Part shown: piece after piece, positions 1-12,744 of the stretch
How positions within the stretch are numbered: the stretch's first letter is position 1
Layout of the letters: every line of letters starts with the position of its first letter
From: Argentina anserina
Taxonomy: Eukaryota; Streptophyta; Magnoliopsida; Rosales; Rosaceae
Assembly (NCBI RefSeq): GCF_933775445.1
Contig: NC_065876.1
Location: 19,034,001-19,098,000, forward strand
Direction of reading: 5' to 3'
Length of the DNA: 64,000 nucleotides
Notes under the pieces: model-generated
Told to the model about the DNA's origin: nothing
Seen by the model: only the letters and a program-made list of their open reading frames with translations
Databases searched by the model: none
Translations under genes and position numbers: made by a program

Positions 1-3000
1 AGAAACTCGCATCAGAAAGCCGTTCAGAAAGATACTCAAACGAGGATTGAAAAGATACTCAAATTGCAATCGTAAACATACTCAAACGATAGAAAGATAC
101 TCAGTTTGAAAGAAACACACGCCCACACTGGAAACACTCTCAAATTCAATAGAAACTCGAATCAGAAAGACTTACAGAAAGATACTCAAACGAGAATTGA
201 AAAGATACTCAAATTGCAATAGTAAACATACTCAAACGATAGAAAAATACTCAGTTTGAAAGAAACACACGCCCACACTGGAAACACTCTCAAATTCAAG
301 AGAAACTCGCATCAGAAAGCCGTTCAGAAAGATACTCAAACGAGAATTGAAAAGATACTCAAATTGCAATAGTAAACATACTCAAACGATAGAAAGATAC
401 TCAGTTTGAAAGAAACACAGGCCCACACTGTAAACACTCTCAAATTCAATAGAAACTCGAATCAGAAAAGCTTACAGAAAGATACTCAAACGAGAATTGA
501 AAAGATACTCAAAGTGCAATAGTAAACATACTCAAACGATAGAAAGATTCTCAGTTTGAAAGAAACACAGGCCCACACTGGAAACACTCTCAAATTCAAG
601 AGAAACTCGCATCAGAAAGTCTTACAGAAAGATACTCAAACGAGAATTGAAAAGATACTCAAAGTGCAATAGTAAACATACTCAAACGATAGAAAGATAC
701 TCAGTTTGAAAGAAACACAGGCCCACACTGGAAACACTCTCAAATTCAATAGAAACTCGCATCAGAAAGCCTTACAGAAAGATACTCAAACGAGAATTGA
801 AAAGATACTCAAATTGCAAAAGTAAACATACTCAAACGATAGAAAGATACTCAGTTTGAAAAAAACACACGCCCACACTGGAAACACTCTCAAATTCAAG
901 AGAAACTCGCATCAGAAAGCCGTTCAGAAAGATACTCAAACGAGGATTGAAAAGTTACTCAAATTGCAATAGTAAACATACTCAAACGATAGAAAGATAC
1001 TCAGTTTGAAAGAAACACAGGCCCACACTGGAAACACTCTCAAATTAAAGAGAAACTCGCATCAGAAAAGCTTACAGAAAAATACTCAAACGAGAATTGA
1101 AAAGATACTCAAAGTGCAATAGTAAACATACTCAAACGATAGAAAGATACTCAGTTTGAAAGACACACAGGCCCACACTGGAAACACTCTCAAATTCAAG
1201 AGAAACTCGCATCAGGAAGCCGTTCAGAAAGATACTCAAACGAGAATTGAAAAGATACTCAAATTGCAATAGTAAACATACTCAAACGATAGAAAGATAC
1301 TCAGTTTGAAAGAAACACAGGCCCACACTGGAAACACTCTCAAATTCAAGAGAAACTCGCATCAGAAAAGCTTACAGAAAAATACTCAAACGAGAATTGA
1401 AAAGATACTCAAATTGCAATAGTAAACATACTCAAACAATAGAAAGATTCTCAGTTTGAAAGAAACACACGCCCACACTGGCAACACTCTCAAATTCAAG
1501 AGAAACTCGCATCAGAAAGCCATACAGAAAGATAGTCAAACGAGAATTGAAAAGATACTCAAATTGCAATAGTAAACGTACTCAAATGATAGAAAGATAC
1601 TCAGTTTGGAAGAAAAACAGGCCTACACTGGAAACACTCTCAAATTCAATAGAAACTCGCATCAGAAAGGCTTACAGAAAGATACTCAACCGAGAATTGA
1701 AAAGATACTCAAAGTGCAATAGTAAACATACTCAAACGATAGAAATATTCTCAGTTTGAAAGAAACACTGGCCCACACTGGAAACACTCTCAAATTCAAG
1801 AGAAATTCACATCAGAAAGCCGTTCAGAAAGATACTCAAACGAGAATTGAAAAGATACTCAAATTGCAATAGTAAACATACTCAAACGATAGAAAGATAC
1901 TCAGTTTGAAAGAAACACACGCCCACACTGGAAACACTCTCAAATTCAAGAGAAACTCGCATCAGAAAAGCTTACAGAAAAATACTCAAACGAGAATTGA
2001 AAAGATACTCAAATTGCAATAGTAAACATACTCAAACGATAGAAAGATACTCAGTTTGAAAGAAACACAGGCCCATACTGGAAACACTCTCAAATTCAAT
2101 AGAAACTCGTATCAGAAAAGCTTACAGAAAAATACTCAAACGAGAATTGAAAAGATACTCAAAGTGCAATAGTAAACATACTCAAACGATAGAAAGATAC
2201 TCAGTTTGAAAGACACACAAGCCCACACTGGAAACACTCTCAAATTCAAGAGAAACTCGCATCAGGAAGCCGTTCAGAAAGATACTCAAACGAGAATTGA
2301 AAAGATACTCAAATTGCAATAGTAAACATACTCAAACGATAGAAAGATACTCAGTTAGAAAGAAACACAGGCCCACACTGTAAACACTCTCAAATTCAAT
2401 AGAAACTCGAATCAGAAAAGCTTACAGAAAGATACTCAAACGAGAATTGAAAAGATACTCAAAGTGCAATAGTAAACATACTCAAACGATAGAAAGATTC
2501 TCAGTTTGAAAGAAACACAGGCCCACACTGGAAACACTCTCAAATTCAAGAGAAACTCGCATCAGAAAGCCGTTCAGAAAGATACTCAAACGAGGATTGA
2601 AAAGATACTCAAATTGCAATCGTAAACATACTCAAACGATAGAAAGATACTCAGTTTGAAAGAAACACACGCCCACACTGGAAACACTGTCAAATTCAAT
2701 AGAAACTCGAATCAGAAAGACTTACAGAAAGATACTCAAACGAGAATTGAAATGATACTCAAAGTGCAATAGTAAACATACTCAAACGATAGAAAGATAC
2801 TCAGTTTGAAAGAAAAACAGGCCCACACTGGAAACACTCTCAAATTCAATAGAAACTCGCATCAAAACGGCTTACAGAAAAATACTCAAACGAGAATTGA
2901 AAAGATACTCAAATTGCAATAGTAAACATACTCAAACGATAGAAAGATACTGAGTTTGAAAGAGACACAGGCCCACACTGGAAACACTCTCAAATTCAAT

Positions 3001-3900
3001 AGAAACTCGCATCAGAAAGCCGTACAGAAAGATACTCAAACGAGAATTGAAAAGAAACTCAAATTGCAAAAGTAAACATACTCAAACGATAGAAAGATAC
3101 TCAGTTTGAAAGAAACACACGCCCACACTGGAAACACTCTCAAATTCAAGTGAAACTCGCATCAGAAAAGCTTACAGAAAAATACTCAAACGAGAATTGA
3201 AAAGATACTCAAATTGCAATAGTAAACATACTCAAACGATAGAAAAATACTCAGTTTGAAAGAAACACACGCCCACACTGGAAACACTCTCAAATTCAAT
3301 AGAAACTCGAATCAGAAAGACTTACAGAAAGATACTCAAACGAGAATTGAAAAGATACTCAAAGTGCAATAGTAAACATACTCAAACGATAGAAAGATTC
3401 TCAGTTTGAAAGAAACACAGGCCCACACTGGAAACACTCTCAAATTCAATAGAAACTCGCATCAGAAAGCCGTACAGAAAGATACTCAAACGAGAATTGA
3501 AAAGATACTCAAATTGCAATAGTAAACATACTCAAACGATAGAAAGATACTCAGTTTGAAAGAAACACACGCCCACACTGGAAACACTCTCAAATTCAAG
3601 AGAAACTCGCATCAGAAAGCCGTTCAGAAAGATACTCAAACGAGAATTGAAAAGATACTCAAATTGCAATAGTAAACATACTCAAACGATAGAAAGATAC
3701 TCAGTTTGAAAGAAACACAGGCCCACACTGGAAACACTCTTAAATTCAATAGAAACTCGCATCAGAAAGCCTTACAGAAAGATATTCAAACGAGAATTGA
3801 AAAGATACTCAAATTACAATAGTAATCATACTCAAACGATAGAAAAATACTCAGTTTGAAAGAAACACACGCCCACACTGGAAACACTCTCAAATTCAAT

Positions 3901-4049
3901 AGAACTCGAATCAGAAAAGCTTACAGAAAGATACTCAAACGAGAATTGAAAAGATACTCAAATTGCAATAGTAAACATACTCAAACGATAGAAAGATACT
4001 CAGTTTGAAAGAAACACACGCCCACACTGGAAACACTCTCAAATTCAAG
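3901..4049 (+). repeat. 149-bp monomer, 1-bp deletion in start box
   Basis: Reads 'agaactcgaatcag' instead of 'agaaactcg'. First of three copies of this variant; it also has the AAGCTT box. Confidence 0.95.
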
Positions 4050-5399
4050 AGAAACTCGCATCAGAAAGCCTTACAGAAAGATACTCAAACGAGAATTGAA
4101 AAGATACTCAAATTGCAATAGTAAACATACTCAAACGATAGAAAGATACTCAGTTTGAAAAAAACACACGCCCACACTGGAAACACTCTCAAATTCAAGA
4201 GAAACTCGCATCAGAAAGTCTTACAGAAAGATACTCAAACGAGAATTGAAAAGATACTCAAAGTGCAATAGTAAACATACTCAAACGATAGAAAGATACT
4301 CAGTTTGAAAGAAACACAGGCCCACACTGGAAACACTCTCAAATTCAATAGAAACTCGCATCAGAAAGCCTTACAGAAAGATACTCAAACGAGAATTGAA
4401 AAGATACTCAAATTGCAAAAGTAAACATACTCAAACGATAGAAAGATACTCAGTTTGAAAAAAACACACGCCCACACTGGAAACACTCTCAAATTCAATA
4501 GAAACTCGCATCAGAAAGCCGTACAGAAAGATACTCAAACGAGAATTGAAAAGAAACTCAAATTGCAAAAGTAAACATACTCAAACGATAGAAAGATACT
4601 CAGTTTGAAAGAAACACACGCCCACACTGGAAACACTCTCAAATTCAAGAGAAACTCGCATCAGAAAAGCTTACAGAAAAATACTCAAACGAGAATTGAA
4701 AAGATACTCAAATTGCAATAGTAAACATACTCAAACGATAGAAAAATACTCAGTTTGAAAGAAACACACGCCCACACTGGAAACACTCTCAAATTCAATA
4801 GAAACTCGAATCAGAAAGACTTACAGAAAGATACTCAAACGAGAATTGAAAAGATACTCAAAGTGCAATAGTAAACATACTCAAACGATAGAAAGATTCT
4901 CAGTTTGAAAGAAACACAGGCCCACACTGGAAACACTCTCAAATTCAATAGAAACTCGCATCAGAAAGCCGTACAGAAAGATACTCAAACGAGAATTGAA
5001 AAGATACTCAAATTGCAATAGTAAACATACTCAAACGATAGAAAGATACTCAGTTTGAAAGAAACACACGCCCACACTGGAAACACTCTCAAATTCAAGA
5101 GAAACTCGCATCAGAAAGCCGTTCAGAAAGATACTCAAACGAGAATTGAAAAGATACTCAAATTGCAATAGTAAACATACTCAAACGATAGAAAGATACT
5201 CAGTTTGAAAGAAACACAGGCCCACACTGGAAACACTCTTAAATTCAATAGAAACTCGCATCAGAAAGCCTTACAGAAAGATATTCAAACGAGAATTGAA
5301 AAGATACTCAAATTGCAATAGTAATCATACTCAAACGATAGAAAAATACTCAGTTTGAAAGAAACACACGCCCACACTGGAAACACTCTCAAATTCAAT

Positions 5400-5548
5400 A
5401 GAACTCGAATCAGAAAAGCTTACAGAAAGATACTCAAACGAGAATTGAAAAGATACTCAAATTGCAATAGTAAACATACTCAAACGATAGAAAGATACTC
5501 AGTTTGAAAGAAACACACGCCCACACTGGAAACACTCTCAAATTCAAG
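5400..5548 (+). repeat. 149-bp monomer, same 1-bp deletion
   Basis: Second copy of the 'agaactcg' variant, 1,499 bp (10 monomers minus 1 bp) after the first. Confidence 0.95.
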
Positions 5549-6298
5549 AGAAACTCGCATCAGAAAGCCGTTCAGAAAGATACTCAAACGAGGATTGAAA
5601 AGTTACTCAAATTGCAATAGTAAACATACTCAAACGATAGAAAGATACTCAGTTTGAAAGAAACACACGCCCACACTGGAAACACTCTCAAATTCAATAG
5701 AAACTCGCATCAGAAAGCGTTACAGAAAGATACTCAAACGAGAATTGAAATGATACTCAAAGTGCAATATTAAACATACTCAAACGATAGAAAGATACTC
5801 AGTTTGAAAGAAACACACGCCCACACTGGAAACACTCTCAAATTCAATAGAAACTAGCATCAGAAAGCCGTTCAGAAAGATACTCAAACAAGAATAGAAA
5901 AGATACTCAAATTGCAATAGTAAACATACTCAAACGATAGAAAGATACTCAGTTTGAAAGAAACACACGCCCACACTGGAAACTCTCTCAAATTCAATAG
6001 AAACTCGCATCAGAAAGACTTACAGAAAGATACTCAAACGAGAATTGTAATGATACTCAAAGTGCAATATTAAACATACTCAAACGAAAGAAAGATACTC
6101 AGTTTGAAAGAAACACAGGCCCACACTGGAAACACTCTTAAATTCAATAGAAACTCGCATCAGAAAGCCTTACAGAAAGATATTCAAACGAGAATTGAAA
6201 AGATACTCAAATTGCAATAGTAATCATACTCAAACGATAGAAAAATACTCAGTTTGAAAGAAACACACGCCCACACTGGAAACACTCTCAAATTCAAT

Positions 6299-6447
6299 AG
6301 AACTCGAATCAGAAAAGCTTACAGAAAGATACTCAAACGAGAATTGAAAAGATACTCAAATTGCAATAGTAAACATACTCAAACGATAGAAAGATACTCA
6401 GTTTGAAAGAAACACACGCCCACACTGGAAACACTCTCAAATTCAAG
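6299..6447 (+). repeat. 149-bp monomer, same 1-bp deletion
   Basis: Third copy of the 'agaactcg' variant, 899 bp (6 monomers minus 1 bp) after the second. The shared deletion shows that the three monomers descend from one. Confidence 0.95.
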
Positions 6448-9400
6448 AGAAACTCGCATCAGAAAGCCGTTCAGAAAGATACTCAAACGAGGATTGAAAA
6501 GTTACTCAAATTGCAATAGTAAACATACTCAAACGATAGAAAGATACTCAGTTTGAAAGAAACACACGCCCACACTGGAAACACTCTCAAATTCAATAGA
6601 AACTCGCATCAGAAAGCGTTACAGAAAGATACTCAAACGAGAATTGAAATGATACTCAAAGTGCAATATTAAACATACTCAAACGATAGAAAGATACTCA
6701 GTTTGAAAGAAACACACGCCCACACTGGAAACACTCTCAAATTCAATAGAAACTCGCATCAGAAAGCCGTTCAGAAAGATACTCAAACGAGAATTGAAAA
6801 GAAACTCAAATTGCAAAAGTAAACATACTCAAACGATAGAAAGATACTCAGTTTGAAAGAAACACACGCCCACACTGGAAACACTCTCAAATTCAATAGA
6901 AACTCGCATCAGAAAGACTTACAGAAAGATACTCAAACGAGAATTGAAAAGATACTCAAATTGCAATAGTAAACATACTCAAACGATAGAAAGATACTCA
7001 GTTTGAAAGAAACACACGCCCACACTGGAAACACTCTCAAATTCAATAGAAACTCGAATCAGAAAGACTTACAGAAAGATACTCAAACGAGAATTGAAAA
7101 GATACTCAAATTGCAATAGTAAACATACTCAAACGATAGAAAGATACTCAGTTTGAAAGAAACACACGCCCACACTGGAAACACTCTCAAATTCAAGAGA
7201 AACTCGCATCAGAAAAACGTTCAGAAAGATACTCAAAGGAGGATTGAAAAGTTACTCAAATTGCAATAGTAAACATACTCAAACGATAGAAAGATACTCA
7301 GTTTGAAAGAAACACACGCCCACACTGGAAACACTCTCAAATTAAAGAGAAACTCGCATCAGAAAAGCTTACAGAAAAATACTCAAACGAGAATTGAAAA
7401 GATACTCAAAGTGCAATAGTAAACATACTCAAACGATAGAAAGATACTCAGTTTGAAAGACACACAGGCCCACACTGGAAACACTCTCAAATTCAAGAGA
7501 AACTCGCATCAGGAAGCCGTTCAGAAAGATACTCAAACGAGAATTGAAAAGTTACTCAAATTGCAATAGTAAACATACTCAAACGATAGAAAGATACTCA
7601 GTTTGAAAGAAACACAGGCCCACACTGGAAACACTCTCAAATTCAATAGAAACTCGCATCAGAAAGCGTTACAGAAAGATACTCAAACGAGAATTGAAAA
7701 GATACTCAAATTGCAAAAGTAAACATACTCAAACGATAGAAAGATACTCAGTTTGAAAGAAACACAGGCCCACACTGGAAACACTCTCAAATTCAATAGA
7801 AACTCGCATCAGAAAGCCTTACAGAAAGATACTCAAACGAGAATTGAAAAGATACTCAAATTGCAATAGTAAACATACTCAAACGATAGAAAGATACTCA
7901 GTTTGAAAGAAACACACGCCCACACTGGAAACACTCTCAAATTCAATAGAAACTCGAATCAGAAAGACTTACAGAAAGATACTCAAACGAGAATTGAAAA
8001 GATACTCAAATTGCAAAAGTAAACATACTCAAACGATAGAAAGATACTCAGTTTGAAAGAAACACACGCCCACACTGGAAACACTCTCAAATTCAAGAGA
8101 AACTCGCATCAGAAAGCCTTACAGAAAGATACTCAAACGAGAATTGAAAAGATACTCAGAGTGCAATAGTAAACATACTCAAACGATAGAAAGATACTCA
8201 GTTTGAAAGAAACACACGCCCACACTGGAAACACTCTCAAATTCAAGAGAAACTCGCATCAGAAAGACTTACAGAAAGATACTCAAACGAGAATTGAAAA
8301 GATACTCAAATTGCAAAAGTAAACATACTCAAACGATAGAAAGATACTCAGTTTGAAAGAAACACACGCCCACACTGGAAACACTCTAAAATTCAATAGA
8401 AACTCGCATCAGAAAGCCTTACAGAAAGATACTCAAACGAGAATTGAAAAGTTACTCAAATTGCAATAGTAAACATACTCAAACGATAGAAAGATACTCA
8501 GTTTGAAAGAAACACACGCCCACACTGGAAACACTCTCAAATTCAATAGAAACTCGCATCAGAAAGCCTTACAGAAAGATACTCAAACGAGAATTGAAAA
8601 GATACTCAAATTGTAATAGTAAACATACTCAAACGATAGAAAGATACTCAGTTTGAAAGAAACACACGCCCACACTGGAAACACTCTCAAATTCAATAGA
8701 AACTCGAATCAGAAAGACTTACAGAAAGATACTCAAACGAGAATTGAAAAGATACTCAAATTGCAAAAGTAAACATACTCAAACGATAGAAAGATACTCA
8801 GTTTGAAAGAAACACACGCCCACACTGGAAACACTCTAAAATTCAATAGAAACTCGCATCAGAAAGCCTTACAGAAAGATACTCAAACGAGAATTGAAAA
8901 GTTACTCAAATTGCAATAGTAAACATACTCAAACGATAGAAAGATACTCAGTTTGAAAGAAACACAGGCCCACACTGGAAACACTCTCAAATTCAATAGA
9001 AACTCGCATCAGAAAGCGTTACAGAAAGATACTCAAACGAGAATTGAAAAGATACTCAAATTGCAAAAGTAAACATACTTAAACGATAGAAAGATACTCA
9101 GTTTGAAAGAAACACACGCCCATACTGGAAACACTCTCAAATTCAAGAGAAACTCGCATCAGAAAGCCGTTCAGAAAGATACTCAAACGAGAATTGAAAT
9201 GATACTCAGAGTGCAATAGTAAACATACTCAAACGATAGAAAGATACTCAGTTTGAAAGAAACACACGCCCATACTGGAAACACTCTCAAATTCAAGAGA
9301 AACTCGCATCAGAAAGCCGTTCAGAAAGATACTCAAACGAGAATTGAAATGATACTCAGAGTGCAATAGTAAACATACTCAAACGATTGAAAGATACTCA

Positions 9401-9897
9401 GTTTGAAAGAAACACACGCCCACACTGGAAACACTCTCAAATTCAATAGAAACTCGCATCAGAAAGCCTTACAGAAAGATACTCAAACGAGAATTGAAAA
9501 GATACTCAAATTGCAATAGTAAACATACTCAAACGATAGAAAGATACTCAGTTTGAAAGAAACACACGCCCACACTGGAAACACTCTCAAATTCAAGAGA
9601 AACTCGCATCAGAAAAACGTTCAGAAAGATACTCAAAGGAGGATTGAAAAGTTACTCAAATTGCAATAGTAAACATACTCAAACGATAGAAAGATACTCA
9701 GTTTGAAAGAAACACACGCCCACACTGGAAACACTCTCAAATTCAAGAGAAACACGCATCAGAAAGCCGTTCAGAAAGATACTCAAACGAGGATTGAAAA
9801 GTTACTCAAATTGCAATAGTAAACATACTCAAACGATAGAAAGATACTCAGTTTGAAAGAAACACACGCCCACACTGGAAACACTCTCAAATTCAAT

Positions 9898-10046
9898 AGA
9901 AACTCGCATCAGAAAGCCTTACAGAAAGATACTCAAACGAGAATTGAAAAGATACTCAAATTGCAATAGTAAACATACTCAACGATAGAAAGATACTCAG
10001 TTTGAAAGAAACACACGCCCACACTGGAAACACTCTCAAATTCAAG
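9898..10046 (+). repeat. 149-bp monomer with unique 1-bp deletion
   Basis: 'actcaacgatag' replaces 'actcaaacgatag' near 9,980. I see no other monomer with this deletion, so it is either a young private change or a consensus error in an A run. Confidence 0.9.
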
Positions 10047-11846
10047 AGAAACTCGCATCAGAAATACGTTCAGAAAGATACTCAAAGGAGGATTGAAAAG
10101 TTACTCAAATTGCAATAGTAAACATACTCAAACGATAGAAAGATACTCAGTTTGAAAGAAACACACGCCCACACTGGAAACACTCTCAAATTCAATAGAA
10201 ACTCGAATCAGAAAGACTTACAGAAAGATACTGAAACGAGAATTGAAATGATACTCAAAGTGCAATATTAAACATACTCAAACGATAGAAAGATACTCAG
10301 TTTGAAAGAAACACACGCCCAGACTGGAAACACTCTCAAATTCAAGAGAAACTCGCATCAGAAAGCCGTTCAGAAAGATACTCAAACGAGGATTGAAAAG
10401 TTACTCAAATTGCAATAGTAAACATACTCAAACGATAGAAAGATACTCAGTTTGAAAGAAACACACGCCCACACTGGAAACACTCTCAAATTCAATAGAA
10501 ACTCGAATCAGAAAGACTTACAGAAAGATACTCAAACGAGAATTGAAATGATACTCAAAGTGCAATATTAAACATACTCAAACGATAGAAAGATACTCAG
10601 TTTGAAAGAAACACACGCCCACACTGGAAACACTCTCAAATTCAAAAGAAACACGCATCAGAAAGCCGTTCAGAAAGATACTCAAACGAGGATTGAAAAG
10701 TTACTCAAATTGCAATAGTAAACATACTCAAACGATAGAAAGATACTCAGTTTGAAAGAAACACAGGCCCACACTGGAAACACTCTCAAATTCAATAGAA
10801 ACTCGCATCAGAAAGCGTTACAGAAAGATACTCAAACGAGAATTGAAAAGATACTCAAATTGCAAAAGTAAACATACTCAAACGATAGAAAGATACTCAG
10901 TTTGAAAGAAACACAGGCCCACACTGGAAACACTCTCAAATTCAAGAGAAACACGCATCAGAAAGCCGTTCAGAAAGATACTCAAACGAGGATTGAAAAG
11001 TTACTCAAATTGCAATAGTAAACATACTCAAACGATAGAAAGATACTCAGTTTGAAAGAAACACAGGCCCACACTGGAAACACTCTCAAATTCAATAGAA
11101 ACTCGCATCAGAAAGCGTTACAGAAAGATACTCAAACGAGAATTGAAAAGATACTCAAATTGCAAAAGTAAACATACTCAAACGATAGAAAGATACTCAG
11201 TTTGAAAGAAACAAACGCCCATACTGGAAACACTCTCAAATTCAAGAGAAACTCGCATCAGAAAGCCGTTCAGAAAGATACTCAAACGAGAATTGAAATG
11301 ATACTCAGAGTGCAATAGTAAACATACTCAAACGATAGAAAGATACTCAGTTTGAAAGAAACACACGCCCATACTGGAAACACTCTCAAATTCAAGAGAA
11401 ACTCGCATCAGAAAGCCGTTCAGAAAGATACTCAAACGAGAATTGAAATGATACTCAGAGTGCAATAGTAAACATACTCAAACGATAGAAAGATACTCAG
11501 TTTGAAAGAAACACACGCCCACACTGGAAACACTCTCAAATTCAATAGAAACTCGAACCAGAAAGACTTACAGAAAGATACTCAAACGAGAATTGAAATG
11601 ATACTCAAAGTGCAATATTAAACATACTCAAACGATAGAAAGATACTCAGTTTGAAAGAAACACACGCCCACACTGGAAACACTCTCAAATTCAATAGAA
11701 ACTCGCATCAGAAAGCCTTACAGAAAGATACTCAAACGAGAATTGAAAAGATACTCAAATTGCAATAGTAAACATACTCAAACGATAGAAAGATACTCAG
11801 TTTGAAAGAAACACAGGCCCACACTGGAAACACTCTCAAATTCAAT

Positions 11847-11994
11847 AGAAACTCGCATCAGAAAGCGTTACAGAAAGATACTCAAACGAGAATTGAAAAG
11901 ATACTCAAATTGCAAAAGTAAATACTCAAACGATAGAAAGATACTCAGTTTGAAAGAAACACAGGCCCACACTGGAAACACTCTCAAATTCAAG
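11847..11994 (+). repeat. 148-bp monomer with unique 2-bp deletion
   Basis: 'gtaaatactc' replaces 'gtaaacatactc' near 11,920. No second copy seen. Confidence 0.9.
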
Positions 11995-12594
11995 AGAAAC
12001 ACGCATCAGAAAGCCGTTCAGAAAGATACTCAAACGAGGATTGAAAAGTTACTCAAATTGCAATAGTAAACATACTCAAACGATAGAAAGATACTCAGTT
12101 TGAAAGAAACACAGGCCCACACTGGAAACACTCTCAAATTCAATAGAAACTCGCATCAGAAAGCGTTACAGAAAGATACTCAAACGAGAATTGAAAAGAT
12201 ACTCAAATTGCAAAAGTAAACATACTCAAACGATAGAAAGATACTCAGTTTGAAAGAAACACACGCCCATACTGGAAACACTCTCAAATTCAAGAGAAAC
12301 TCGCATCAGAAAGCCGTTCAGAAAGATACTCAAACGAGAATTGAAATGATACTCAGAGTGCAATAGTAAACATACTCAAACGATAGAAAGATACTCAGTT
12401 TGAAAGAAACACACGCCCATACTGGAAACACTCTCAAATTCAAGAGAAACTCGCATCAGAAAGCCGTTCAGAAAGATACTCAAACGAGAATTGAAATGAT
12501 ACTCAGAGTGCAATAGTAAACATACTCAAACGATTGAAAGATACTCAGTTTGAAAGAAACACACGCCCACACTGGAAACACTCTCAAATTCAAT

Positions 12595-12744
12595 AGAAAC
12601 TCGCATCAGAAAGCCTTACAGAAAGATACTCAAACGAGAATTGAAAAGATACTCAAATTGCAATAGTAAACATACTCAAACGATAGAAAGATACTCAGTT
12701 TGAAAGAAACACACGCCCACACTGGAAACACTCTCAAATTCAAT
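12595..12744 (+). repeat. Representative satellite monomer (map of the unit)
   Basis: This copy is close to the consensus. Map by monomer position: 1-10 start box; 10-12 variable (gcatc, gaatc, gaacc or ggatc); 19-24 hypervariable box (ccgttc, ccttac, cgttac, aacgttc, acttac or agctta forms); 45 a/g and 55 a/t variable; 54 a/t; 62-66 'aattg', 'aagtg' or 'gagtg'; 69-73 'atagt', 'aaagt' or 'tattt'-like forms; 73-118 nearly invariant core; 119-128 variable C-rich box (cacgccc, caggccc, cactccc, cacgtcc, cacgcac, then cac, cag or cat before 'actgg'); 150 g/t. The motif 'atactcaaa' begins at 32, 55 and 78, with a diverged copy at 97, so the monomer itself looks built from a unit of about 19-23 bp. 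Each reading frame on both strands contains at least one stop in the consensus. Confidence 0.9.

Larger units (their letters stand above)
3001..5548 (+). repeat. Seven-monomer direct duplication (3,001-4,049 and 4,500-5,548)
   Basis: The two blocks match at a 1,499-bp shift. Shared rare markers include 'aaagaaactc' with 'gcaaaagt' (3,051 and 4,550), 'gatattcaaa' with 'gtaatcatac' (3,781-3,830 and 5,280-5,330) and a one-base deletion in the start box ('agaactcg', at 3,901 and 5,400). Small differences exist, such as the first base of monomer 3,151 (t) against 4,650 (a). The intervening monomers 4,200 and 4,350 match 601 and 751 instead ('aaagtctta', then 'gaaaaaaacac'), so the region is a mosaic. 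Confidence 0.85.
5400..7197 (+). repeat. Six-monomer partial tandem duplication
   Basis: Monomers from 5,400 match those from 6,299 at an 899-bp shift, starting with the same 1-bp-deleted start box and followed by the same order: a monomer with 'gaggatt' and 'agttactc', then one with 'gcgttac' and 'caatattaaa'. The match weakens from about 5,849 / 6,748, where monomer 5,849 has its own changes ('aaactagcat', 'caagaatag'). Confidence 0.75.
1..7497 (+). repeat. Left heterogeneous domain with AAGCTT-bearing monomers
   Basis: Fifty monomers with more private substitutions than elsewhere, for example at 1,577-1,586, 1,804-1,810, 2,864-2,870 and 3,151. Twelve monomers have 'aaaagctt' in the 19-24 box, creating an AAGCTT hexamer: starts 451, 1,051, 1,351, 1,951, 2,101, 2,401, 3,151, 3,901, 4,650, 5,400, 6,299 and 7,348. 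I see none after 7,497. Rare shared variants reveal older copies: 'caatcgtaaa' in monomers 1 and 2,551 (17 monomers apart), and 'atcaggaagc' in 1,201, 2,251 and 7,498. Interpretation: an older or less recently homogenised layer of the array. Confidence 0.85.
7498..12144 (+). repeat. Patchwork domain of 1-, 2- and 3-monomer duplications
   Basis: Short-range copies dominate here. Monomers 8,246 and 8,396 recur as 8,696 and 8,846 (450 bp shift, both pairs ending in 'ctctaaaatt'). Monomers 9,148 and 9,298 are near-identical neighbours ('gccgttc', 'atgatactcagagtgc'). The dimer 10,647-10,946 recurs as 10,947-11,246 and again at 11,697-12,144 in altered form. Three monomers carry 'caaaggagg' (starts 7,198, 9,598 and 10,047). 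The position 45 and 55 variants occur in mixed combinations here, which suggests frequent exchange. Confidence 0.7.

Noticed and set aside
1547..1759. A 70-codon open frame on the + strand starting at TTG
   Set aside because: It exists only because one monomer has TGG instead of the TGA found at positions 107-109 of the other copies. It has no ATG start and is made purely of satellite sequence, so it is a chance opening.
2297..2509. A similar longer frame where 'gtttga' is changed to 'gttaga' at about 2,355
   Set aside because: The same monomer has 'ctgtaa' at 2,378-2,383, which puts a new stop in that frame. No coding signal.
6041..6060. 'gaattgtaatg' as an early member of the 'ttgtaaag' marker lineage
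   Set aside because: It sits in an 'atgatac' and 'caatattaaa' monomer unlike the later marker monomers, so it is more likely an independent change.
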